Assembly (NCBI RefSeq): GCF_037975245.1
Contig: NC_092564.1
Coordinates: forward strand, 9,583,984-9,647,983
Source of the DNA: Apostichopus japonicus
Taxonomy: Eukaryota > Echinodermata > Holothuroidea > Aspidochirotida > Stichopodidae
Direction: 5' to 3'
DNA: 64,000 nucleotides
The notes under the pieces were generated by a model that worked only from the letters and a program-made list of their open reading frames with translations, was not told where the DNA came from and did not search any database. Numbering within the stretch: position 1 is the first letter of the stretch; each line of letters opens with the position of its first letter. Of this stretch, positions 12,544 to 22,599 are shown piece by piece. Position numbers and translations under genes: made by a program.

Positions 12544-14095
12544 GTACTGTACAGTGCTGTATAGTTGCAAGCTACAGTTTTCAATTGGTATAGCCACATT
12601 TTACTATTTGTGTTACTTTTGTTATCGACTGTTGTGTTGTTTTTAGTTATTTAACTGTTGCACTATTCTGTTTTACTATTACTGTGTTTTTTTACCAGTT
12701 TTTTCTTCTGACATGAGAAAAAAGGATGCCAATCCTGGTCAAAAGCTGGTAACACTAGCAATAAAATACCTCCACAATGTGTTAATTGCCTTGAGCTTGC
12801 ATCACCCATAATTTACAACAATTTAAATTTGATGCCACTCTCACCCTGGTGTTGATATACTGCTTTCAATTGTCTATAAGTCCAATTATGCATTTGAATA
12901 TAAAAACAGACTAGAAACCAAATCAACTCTCTCAGTGCTGAAAGACAGTAGACACTCACACTGTCCCAATAAATACATGTTTCCTTTCCCCAAATTTTGG
13001 CTATTTCACAATGTATGAGCAAATTCCGAACTTGGATCAAAGCATAAACAAGCATTCCTTCTGTTTACAAACATAATGCAGCAGAATATTTTTGTTCATG
13101 CCTGTAGGGAATGTCTTGCAGAACTATCAACACAACTTGATCTGAACATAAACAGAGATACAGGCCATGAATGTTGTTTTGTTCTTAGTTATGACTCTTT
13201 CAAACATTGCCAAAAGGACAATAATTTGGAAATCAGGTATTTCAGTGTCAACACGTCAGTAATGTTTTGCTACTGTACCTGTCAGCAAGGTAGATGATAG
13301 TGCAGTACCTGTTACAAGAAAAAAATTGTATGACATCCATTTCATGTCAGTTTGGAAGAATACCATGGCAGGTGTTATTGAGCCTGTTGTAAACATTTGA
13401 AATGGGTTAAGTACACATATTAATGAGTTCAATTTGTTCACTAACTTTTTAATTTTTATGTTGACTCAGTGATGCAGTAAAATCTGTTCTGGTGATGTAG
13501 AAGTAATTTCTACAAGTGGTTCAATTCCATTGGCAGATTATGTGCACTTCACTGTATGCTTCATATGCATAAACAGGGCAAGCAAAGGTGTTATAACTTG
13601 AATGAATTGGAATGTTGGAAATTGGTTTTGCCACAGAAAATCTAAAATTGGATATAAATAACATAAAGTCAACTTGTGTTGCTCTCCTTAACCATCATTC
13701 ATACCCCTAGAAGATTTTGTTCACACAGGCTCGATTCCCCACTTCAGTGTAGTCAAGTACTACACAGTCCCACTACTTGAAAAGTTCTGCTATAAGTTCC
13801 AATAAAGGAGATAGTACCAAATTTGTTTTCTTGAAATTTTGGACATTTGAAAATCGGGTGCTAACATATGTTTATGAAGCTCTGGTTTTGTTAGTAGCTT
13901 TAAGGTTTGTTTGCCTTCTTCTTCTGCTTTTGTTTTTTCTTTTCTTTTCAGGACTTATTTAGCCAATGTTCCAACATTTTATCAAACACAACACAGATGA
14001 ATTATGTGAGACGGGAGCAATGAGACCAGAGTATTTCTAATTTGAACAGTTTCTACATTTTGTTTTATATTTATATTGAATTCTTATATTGAAAT

Positions 14096-14400
14096 TGATG
14101 GCCAAGTGGTTAAGAAGATGGGCTGTGGTCGAGTCCTGTTATGGTCATTGCGTTTGTGTGTCCTTGGGTAAGACACCTAAACTTGATTGCTTGTCTCTTC
14201 CCAGGACTTTAAACATGCACCTGTGAGGTAACTTGTACTTGTAGTTGTGTGGCGGATTGTGGCAGCTCCTATGAGAAACACCGCAGGGGGCATGTTGATG
14301 CTTCAGTGTGCCAGGAGTGATTAGATTGAAGTTACCACTTGCATTGTGCACTTGAGGTGAAGTTTGTATATATACTGTACAGTACGCTGACACAAGTATG
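14096..14400 (+). mobile_element. tRNA-derived SINE
   Basis: The pol III A box TGGCCAAGTGG and a degenerate B box GGTCGAGTCC lie about 24 bp apart. They are followed by a body containing TGTGTCCTTGGGTAAGACAC, a block I know as widespread in invertebrate SINEs. Right boundary approximate; no target duplication identified. Confidence 0.7.
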
Positions 14401-15012
14401 GTAACATAGCAGGGATGTTAGGGGTATTTGCGGTCCTTTAAATATAGGGGTTTCCTGGAAAAGAAAAAGCCAGAAAGAAGAGAGTTCCACTGGAGTTAAA
14501 AGTCAAGTAGTTCTTATTTATTGACAATTATCCATGTGAAAAATGCTGTCTTCACTATGATATAAGTTTACTTAACTTTCTACTAGCTAACTTAACAGTC
14601 AAAATCTAAGGTCTAAATCTTCAAAAAACTCTTTCAGGGTGAGGGGACCTAGTTAGACCATCCTCTGACTATAACCTCTACCACTCAATTGGCAGATCCT
14701 CACTCTGAGTTGATCAGAGGGTTACCGAACTCTTCTTGAATATCACACTCATTAGAGAAGCCAGATTGGATGAAATTTCTGGGATAACTTAAACATCAAC
14801 AGTTTCGACTGTTACACAGTACGTAGCATAATCGAATGAGTAATAGCTGTAAAGAAATACATAACAGACTTCTCTAAGTTGTCAAAGAGAGTTACTAATA
14901 TGCTATGGTATGGTACTAGATAACATAATAGGAACTAGGGCAAGTTGAAATTACAGGGTGATTGTTATATTATTACATAACAGTATGCACACGGTATGTA
15001 CCGTGTGTCATT

Positions 15013-15090
15013 ATGTGTGTGTGTATGTATGTATCTGTATGTATGTATGTGTGTGCATGTATGTGTGTATGTATGTACTGTATGCATGTG
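15013..15090. repeat. GT/GTAT microsatellite
   Basis: Mixed TGTG and TGTATGTA units. It translates to a Cys/Val/Tyr-rich stretch that falsely extends the downstream open frame leftwards. Confidence 0.9.
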
Positions 15091-15168
15091 TGCAAGTCAC
15101 ATGTCATGAAGCACCCTTTCAAAAGTGGTTGAGCAATTTTCAATGTGAGATCTATTTTTCTTTTACAG

Positions 15169-16697
15169 CATCGACTGTTGTCAGAGAAGATGACTTTCAG
15201 CAGGACAGAAGTCAATCCATGTCAACGAGATGTACCTTGTGCAGTTTCAATTGTTCGGCACCATCCAGGTACAGGAGACACGTGAAAAGTCATTTACAAA
15301 GTAAATCAAACTTACATTTTAATGGTGTTACATGTTTGTTATGTAAAATTCCTCATTCAGATTTGCCTAGTAAATCATCGGAAAGTTTCCATCATTTCCA
15401 TTGTTTCATATGTGACAAAACATTACGGAGAAGAATTGATTTTGAGAAGCATGTTAGTAAATGCTGGAAAGAGCAAGGCTATTGTAAACTTCTCATCATT
15501 AACAAATCAGAAGACAAGGAATTGCTTCATGAAGAGAAGAGAAACGCTGAGGAAGTTCTAGAAAGAGGAAACCCAAGGGAAAGGAATGTGAAGAAAGAGA
15601 AAGTCCAGCAAAAGACCGACTTAGTGGATGATGCCAATGAAGTCAGCATAAGCAGGAATACACAAGATAGAGTCACCTGTGAAATGTGTTCGAGGACTTT
15701 GCAAAAATGCAGTCTTAAGAGGCACATTGAACAACAGCATGGAGAAGACAGAAAGGCATATGGAGTATGTGTGGACAGTGAAAATGGAATTTACATGGTA
15801 AGAAAAACAAACAGTGGGGTGAACTTTCCTTGTCATGTGCAAAAGAAAGTCTGTGATGCAGTTACCAAAGAAGTGTTATGTGAAATTTCAGAATGCATAC
15901 ACACTGCAGAAATTGCTAGTCGATCTGGATACAAGTCTTTTGAATGCAGACATTTGCAGATTGCTTCCAAATGTGCACCTGAACCTGATGTTGTAGTACT
16001 GGAAGATGATATTTTACATTCCCTGTCCAGTGAGGGAGAGCACAAGTTAATCTCTGATTCAAGTATAAAGGGGGCAAAAAGCATCAGAGCTAAAGCTGAA
16101 GCAAACAACTGTCAAGCAGTCATTCAGTTTCCATCAACAACAGGTGACATCTATTTGCACTATTCTGTATTTGATGGGACTGTACATAACTACTGCCGAT
16201 TGAAGAGGTGTGTGGTCTCATTTCATGTGACACACCATACTATTGACTGCTCTTGCTGTAGAAGAAAACAGAATTGCCTACACAAGTCTATTGTGTTGTG
16301 GTTTCTTGCCCAGAGGGGTTACAATATTTCGGAACTTGCTCCTGGCCTTGACAGCAACAATGAAACAGACCAAAAGATCTGTGAGGACAGACTTACTTCA
16401 TCCGTAAAGCAAAGTGAGATTTACCCTCCAGATAAAGGAGATGTTATCAAACAAATGACAAAATATCTTCTTGACCAGAAGAAAATTCAGCATCCCATAC
16501 CAGAAGCTTGGAAAAAAAGGAAGAAAATTCCAGATCATTTTGTCCCCACAGAGACCACATGCTTTTCGTGTCATATACCTTTATCCAAGCCAACACTCGT
16601 ATCAAATAAAGCCAAAGTATTTTCCATTTCCGGAATCAACATAGTATCAACATATGTGAAGTTGTGTCAACAATGCCATCTGCCGTACAGGTACTAG
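15169..16697 (+). CDS. KDZ/Zisupton-type transposase, N-terminal zinc-finger part, ends at in-frame TAG
   Basis: First part of the long exon, 509 codons before TAG at 16695-16697. Counting from the ATG at 12432 it carries C2H2 fingers at about residues 59-79 (CTLC...HVKSH), 93-135 and 208-228 (CEMC...HIEQQH). A charged linker sits between fingers. A SWIM finger, C-x-C-x6-C-x-H, lies at 398-409 (CSCCRRKQNCLH). Two CxxC pairs at 502-505 and 537-540 form a zinc-ribbon-like knot just before the stop. SWIM fingers and Cys clusters ahead of the DDE core are family features of KDZ (Kyakuja-Dileera-Zisupton) transposases and of the vertebrate HMGXB3 relative. The frame resumes unchanged after the TAG and the domain continues, so this is one gene with a nonsense codon, not two genes. 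Confidence 0.8.
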
Positions 16698-19600
16698 GAG
16701 GTCACTGATGGCATACACAACTACAATGACCTATTCTTGATTACTTATGAAGTCCTTAATATCCTTGAGAGTAGTGTAGCTTCCCATATTGCAATAGGCA
16801 GCCAGGTAGAGTGCTTTAACAAAGCCATGAACATCAACCTTAATACCTCGACTGTGATAGGTGCCTATTTACATTTTGTAGGTATGAGTCAGCGGACGTA
16901 TGACTTCACCTGCATTAGTTGTGGATACTATCCTCCACTGATTGTAATGGATTTAGATAAGAAAGGCGCATTCCATTGTGATAGTAGCCAGATGGAGCTT
17001 CCAGAAATGAGCCCGGAAAGCGATGTTGTCAATGTTTGGCAGAATGTTGTAAGGCATCAAGTTGCAGGTGGTTTTCTCAAGAGTGGCACTGAAAATCCAT
17101 TTCCTGTCATTCCTGGATACCAAAACTGGGCACCATACATAGCCCCAAATTCGAGAGGATCTGTGGTTATCAATACAGAGCACAGAAAGGTTTCAAGGTC
17201 AACAGGTAAATTGGAAGAAGAGGTACACAACATGACGGAAGAACGTCTCATTGAATTACTCTACAATAGTACAACCAGAACAGTCAGAGAACTTGGACAG
17301 GGCCTCAGGATAACTGGCTTATCTAAAATGGCCAAAGCAGACATCATCAGACACATACAAAATGCAATTTCATCAGATGAAAACAAGTTTCATAAAGTTT
17401 TTAAGAAAGCTTGGGGTAGCTCAGGAGGTTGGGCAAGTCTTGTATGTCCACATGGCATTGTTTATGCAATTAAATTTGTTGTCAGGGCTGAGAGTCCAAG
17501 AGATTATGTGGACCTTCTTGCAAATCTGAAACATATGCCTAACATTGTCCTGGTTGATATGGCTCACATGGTAGCAAATCATGCAAAAAAGAGATTCCCG
17601 AAGATGTTCAATCCCTATGATGGACGGTTAGCTGAGGTAACAGAGGCCAATCTGAAATTAGCCAAAAGAAAGGAATTAGTGGTGGAAATGCCCTGGTTAC
17701 ACAATAATTTCTGCATCCTTCAACCAGAAGATGACCAGCACCCTGTCACAGGATGTAATGAGTTCTATTGTCTGTATGATCGATTTCATGAAAAGAATTC
17801 CTCAAGAAAATGTGAGATACTAAGACGGATCACTAATGTACCTCAACTACATGGTTTCATCAATACACAAGTAGTTGAGCAGTTGCACCAGCAGATCAAT
17901 AGAAATAATAATTTTCTTACCCAAATGAAGCCAGCAAGACACATATTCATGTTTCGCAACTTGCTGGACTTGCACAACAAGGACATCAATCGCAGACAAA
18001 TTGCTAACGTTGAAGCAGCAACTGGATACAGTGTACACCTAAACATCTTTGGAAGGGCAATGCTCTTTGGAAAATGTGAGACCAAGGGTAGAGCTGAAAA
18101 CATCACAGTTTCCAGCACTATATCCTCTTGCAAGACTGTCCATGGATCATTTGAGGAGAATTATGATGGAGATAGCCTAGAGGACCATTCAGACATTTCC
18201 CCTTCCTGTCCCTTTGTATCAAGATTTCCTCCAACACCATCTTCAACAGATAGAAATTTGAATCCCCACCAAAGTGATCTTTTATCTGGTCAGAAGGAAA
18301 CCAAAGATTCAGGTAATGAATGCAAAGACCCACCTGTCATTGACCTTACATGTCACCCAGATGAGCTACAAGGAAGTGATATGTTATCTGGTCACAAAGA
18401 AAGAAAAAATTCCAGAAAGGGGGAATGCAAAGACTTACCCATCATTGACCTCACCTGTCAGCCAGATGAGCCATCTTCAAATCGCAGTCATCTATGGGTG
18501 CCATCATTGCATCTATCTAATCAGGAGTTAGAGATTCTTGAAAGACAGGAATGTTTGACAGATACCATAATTGAAGCTGGTCAATCTCTTCTAAAGGCTC
18601 AGTTCCCATATGTTGGGGGATTGCAACCACCATATAAAGCCCTATCATCATCAGGATTTGACATCGAACCAGGAGAGTTTGTACAGATCATTCATCTACC
18701 AAACCATTGGGTGACTGTGTCAACCATTGGATGCCGAAAATCAGAAGTAAAGCTGTATGACAGCATGATAGCTAATGCGTACTCATTATCGATGACTCAA
18801 CTGATCACCTCAATGATGATGTCTATGGACCCACAAATCACTATTCTCGTAATGGATGTCACTCAACAACAAGATTCTAGGTCCTGTGGTGTATACGCCC
18901 TTGCATTTGCTTCTGCTCTGTGTCTCCATATTGAGCCTTCTACTCTAAACTTCTCTCAATCCAGAATGTACCCTGATCTGAAAACATGCCTTCAAGAAGA
19001 GAGAATGACATTAATAGGGGCAGAAAAAGGGAGCAACCTTTCCAAGGTCAACAAGAGGATCGTAGCAAAAATTTACTGCACTTGTAGGGGCCCTGATGTT
19101 GGCAACACTATGATGCAGTGTTTCATATGCATGGAATGGTTTCATGAAGAATGTGTTGGGGTTGTGCCTGTTGGGAAATTTATCTGTAGATTTTGTCGAA
19201 AGAGGAAGATACAAAAGCAAGAAGATAATGCCCTTGCCAAAAGACAAAAGATGGAAGAAACAAAGCAAGAGTTCATTAATATCAAACAACGAAGTGGGGT
19301 ACTGAAGGAGAAACAGAAGATAGCTGAGGATTTTTATTGTTACATTAACCGTGTTGCATTTGGAGATATTTTTCCTGATCCATGTGATAAAATAGCAGTG
19401 CTGGCAAAGTGGACATGGGAGTTCCACCAGTCCCGGGATGAAACTATTGGTGTAACAGTAAAAGACGCAAATCATCCAGACGGCTTTGATTTCATCCTAA
19501 TTGATGGCAACAACATACCTGATAACACTATGTTGTACGAAGTAATCATTCACGAAATGGTCCACGCTTTTGTTGCTATGAACGGTTGCTTCTTAGCAAA

Positions 19601-19739
19601 ACATGGGAAAAAATTCCAAAAGCTCGGGCGAGAATGCATCTCTAAGTTAAATGCAGTATGTCATGATCAGAAACTTCCCCATGGGCTATCCAACAAATTA
19701 ATTGACCCACACAATGTTTTACTTGCCACTCGAAAGTGA
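16698..19739 (+). CDS. KDZ/Zisupton-type transposase core fused to SIMs, Ulp1 protease, PHD finger and SprT metalloprotease
   Basis: Same frame as the upstream part; 1013 codons to TGA at 19737. Residues are counted here from codon 16737. Putative RNase H-fold triad: D72 (CISCG...IVMD), D274 (VLVDMAHM), E381 (TQVVEQLHQQ). A SAP-like helix pair at about 167-211 (ERLIELL...LSKMAKADIIRHI) lies inside the core. Two SUMO-interacting motifs, VIDLT (534-538) and IIDLT (569-573), sit in a duplicated ~34-residue linker. Ulp1-type C48 protease at about 640-750: H657 (NHW), D675 (YDS), Q711, C717 (SCG). C4HC3 PHD finger at 781-820. SprT-type zincin at about 860-970 with H939-E-M-V-H943 and H956. The core is typical of KDZ, and a Ulp1 domain is known in Zisupton; I do not recall SIM+PHD+SprT in one. 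No in-frame ATG follows the TAG until well inside the core. CGAAA|GTGAGT at the end could be a splice donor, so a further exon is possible. Confidence 0.85.
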   Translation, partial: EVTDGIHNYNDLFLITYEVLNILESSVASHIAIGSQVECFNKAMNINLNTSTVIGAYLHFVGMSQRTYDFTCISCGYYPPLIVMDLDKKGAFHCDSSQMELPEMSPESDVVNVWQNVVRHQVAGGFLKSGTENPFPVIPGYQNWAPYIAPNSRGSVVINTEHRKVSRSTGKLEEEVHNMTEERLIELLYNSTTRTVRELGQGLRITGLSKMAKADIIRHIQNAISSDENKFHKVFKKAWGSSGGWASLVCPHGIVYAIKFVVRAESPRDYVDLLANLKHMPNIVLVDMAHMVANHAKKRFPKMFNPYDGRLAEVTEANLKLAKRKELVVEMPWLHNNFCILQPEDDQHPVTGCNEFYCLYDRFHEKNSSRKCEILRRITNVPQLHGFINTQVVEQLHQQINRNNNFLTQMKPARHIFMFRNLLDLHNKDINRRQIANVEAATGYSVHLNIFGRAMLFGKCETKGRAENITVSSTISSCKTVHGSFEENYDGDSLEDHSDISPSCPFVSRFPPTPSSTDRNLNPHQSDLLSGQKETKDSGNECKDPPVIDLTCHPDELQGSDMLSGHKERKNSRKGECKDLPIIDLTCQPDEPSSNRSHLWVPSLHLSNQELEILERQECLTDTIIEAGQSLLKAQFPYVGGLQPPYKALSSSGFDIEPGEFVQIIHLPNHWVTVSTIGCRKSEVKLYDSMIANAYSLSMTQLITSMMMSMDPQITILVMDVTQQQDSRSCGVYALAFASALCLHIEPSTLNFSQSRMYPDLKTCLQEERMTLIGAEKGSNLSKVNKRIVAKIYCTCRGPDVGNTMMQCFICMEWFHEECVGVVPVGKFICRFCRKRKIQKQEDNALAKRQKMEETKQEFINIKQRSGVLKEKQKIAEDFYCYINRVAFGDIFPDPCDKIAVLAKWTWEFHQSRDETIGVTVKDANHPDGFDFILIDGNNIPDNTMLYEVIIHEMVHAFVAMNGCFLAKHGKKFQKLGRECISKLNAVCHDQKLPHGLSNKLIDPHNVLLATRK
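18273..18477 (+). repeat. In-frame tandem duplication carrying two SIMs
   Basis: Two ~102-bp copies start at the AGTGAT of 18273 and of 18375. Both encode (D)LSG-K-...-ECKD-P-(V/I)IDLTC-PDE. Spacing is 34 residues, with one residue of indel. The retained VIDLTC and IIDLTC cores match the canonical SUMO-interacting motif seen in RNF4 and PIAS proteins. Confidence 0.8.
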
Positions 19740-19850
19740 GTATCTTTACTTTTCAATAATGGGTGACTTAATGCATTATCTTTGCTTCATATTTTGTTCT
19801 GTAATACAACAAAATTAGAAACATAATTGGTCAGAACATTGCCAAGGACA

Positions 19851-19900
19851 GGGGTATAGCCAGGTTTTTCGTGTGGGAAGGGGGGGGGTCAAATTTCTGT
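19851..19900. mobile_element. MITE terminus-like sequence
   Basis: CAGGGGTATAGCCAGG is followed by a poly-G tract. This resembles the termini of the short hAT-like elements elsewhere in the window. The partner end was not identified. Confidence 0.3.
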
Positions 19901-19979
19901 CTTAGATGCATAATGGTGCTATCATTTCCATTTTGGTTCCTTGCTTTTTGCAAAGCAAGAAACCTATGCGTTCAACTTG

Positions 19980-20650
<671 letters not shown>

Positions 20651-21069
20651 TCTTAAAAAGTTCTTTTAACCAAACAGCAGTTATTCTGATGTATCAATTA
20701 AACAGAGAAATAATTTGAATTAGAATACCTTGATGCCAAGTTTGTTGTGCATGAAAAGGTATTAGTTCAAACTCAAACTGAATGAAAAGTGAATTACTCT
20801 GGTCAATTTATCAAAATAAAAGCAGTGCAGACTAAAAGATAAGGACAACTAATGGCTAAAGGAGGATAAGTAGTTATGAGAGATAAATGTGTTCCTTACT
20901 TTCTGTACAGTATTCCTCCAACTCATTGAGCTGGGACGTCAACTTAAGAAAAATTCATATATATACTGTTTTTTCTGCCGATTAGAGAAATTTCTGTTGG
21001 AAATTGCTATTGCTGAGGCAGTTTTTTTTGGGCAAATCTTTGCAGGATGAATATCTATTGCTGATTTGC

Positions 21070-21092
21070 GGGGGGGGGGGGGGGGGGGGGGG
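21070..21092. repeat. Long poly-G tract
   Basis: An uninterrupted run of about 22 G, the longest in the window. It is followed by ordinary sequence. Confidence 0.9.
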
Positions 21093-21339
21093 AACAGTAC
21101 AGAAACTTATGTATAATTTATCTTTCAACTACCAAAGCTCCTTTAATTTCTCTCTCAGAGAAAGAGACTCGGTATTTTTGTTCATTAGATGGTACGTCCC
21201 ACAAAGAAGTTAGTCCTGCATTTTGGGATTGGTACCCAAACCTTTTGAAAGGTCTGCTTTTGGTCCCAGACATGTTGGAACAGCAAGATTTGTGGTCCCA
21301 CATATTGGGTGTGATTCCACAAATTTAGTTTGAAACATG

Positions 21340-21600
21340 CTTTATTTGGACCACAAATGTTGTCTCTCAGGTGTGTTTTTTTGGTCCCACAATTTGGTCT
21401 GGTCCCACAAATGATGTTTCTCAGGTGTTTTTTTTGGGCCCACAATTTGGTCTGGTCCCACAAATAATGTTTCTCAGGTGTGTTTTTTGGTCCCACAATT
21501 TGGTCTGGTCCCACAAATAATATTTCTTAGGTGTGTTTTTGTGGTCTCACATATTTGGACTGGTCCCACAAAGGTGTGTTTTTAAGGTCCCACACATAAG
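21340..21600. repeat. Degenerate ~55-60-bp tandem repeat rich in GGTCCCACAA
   Basis: Successive units contain TCTCAGGTGTGTTTTTTGG, TCCCACAATTTGGTCTGG and TCCCACAAAT. GGTCCCACA recurs at least eight times. The minus-strand open frame through it is repeat-encoded and not credible as a gene. Confidence 0.8.
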
Positions 21601-22082
21601 GTGTACATTCTGTTCCCACAAATCAGGTCCAACAATTGTTGATGCAAAACGTACCAAGTTACTGGTCCCAATATTATTGTGGAGGTGAGTGTGTGTGTGT
21701 GTGCGTTTGTTTTGCTATCTGACCGAGGACTTGAACAAAAGAATTTCAGGTCCTCGGTTGTGATTTCTAAAGAATCACCACGTCCTCGGAAGAATTCTAT
21801 TGTATGGGGTATTGTTAAGGTTAGGGTACGTGGATTTGAACAATGGAAAATACAATGGGGCTTTGGTCTGAATGTAATACAAACATGTCTGTGTGTGTGT
21901 GTGTATGTGATGCTTGGCTTGTGTACACGGTATCTCAATAAGGAAATGATATATCATGATCAAACTGGTGGATAGCCCATAGTAAGAGGAAGATCCCTAT
22001 TGTTTTTGTTGCCCTCAAAGGTCACCAAAGGCCAGTTAGATGCCAAAAACCAATATATTAAAAACAGTAATAACTCCCATTG

Positions 22083-22500
22083 ACAGGGTCTGACATGGTT
22101 GATATTTTGGGAGTCGTTGTGAATGGGGTAAGGGATCGTTTCCAAACATAACGGTAATGTGATCGAAGGTCAACAAAGGTCAATAAATGTTAAAAAACTA
22201 TTATTTTGGGGGGAGAAAATGGGCAATGAAAAAAATGTTTGAAGTTTTACAGATGCTATATTCACGTCCCACCGATCAAGAATATCAATTGGTTCATGAC
22301 CTCCGGGTGACCTTTGTGTGTTGAGTTACATGAGGTCAAAGTTAATTTTCAGACATTTAGTGCAATTAAATCCCAATGCCAAGGTGTGACACGGTTGATA
22401 TTTTGGGACAAGTTGTGAATGTGGTGGTGGAACATTTTCAAACTTAACGGTCATGTGATCTGAGGTCACTAATGTTATCATATCTGTTGACCCGCTTGTA
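22083..22500. repeat. Two diverged ~105-bp direct repeats
   Basis: GGTTGATATTTTGGGA...GTTGTGAATG...TTTCAAAC.TAACGGT.ATGTGATC occurs at about 22095-22170 and again at about 22393-22460. This is probably a remnant of a dispersed repeat. Confidence 0.6.
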
Positions 22501-22599
22501 GGTGACCTTATATTTCTTACATTTTCTACGCCATATTTAGAACTAAAAAGTGCCTTTTGATAAAAAATCTGATCACAAATTGTGATCACAAGTGTTGGC

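Larger units (their letters stand above)
12544..15168 (+). other. Predicted 2.6-kb intron of the transposase gene
   Basis: The donor is GTACTG. The acceptor is the pyrimidine-rich TTTTTCTTTTACAG ending at 15168. The intron holds a tRNA-derived SINE (about 14096-14400) and a GT/GTAT microsatellite (about 15013-15090). The acquired SINE suggests that this copy has sat at its locus for some time. Confidence 0.7.

Noticed and set aside
14101-14130. Possible functional tRNA gene
   Set aside because: A and B boxes are present, but there is no cloverleaf with acceptor stem; it belongs to a SINE.
14958-15168. Leftward extension of the transposase open frame through a Cys/Val/Tyr-rich stretch
   Set aside because: It is translated GT/GTAT microsatellite followed by a strong splice acceptor; the real upstream exon is better placed at 12432.
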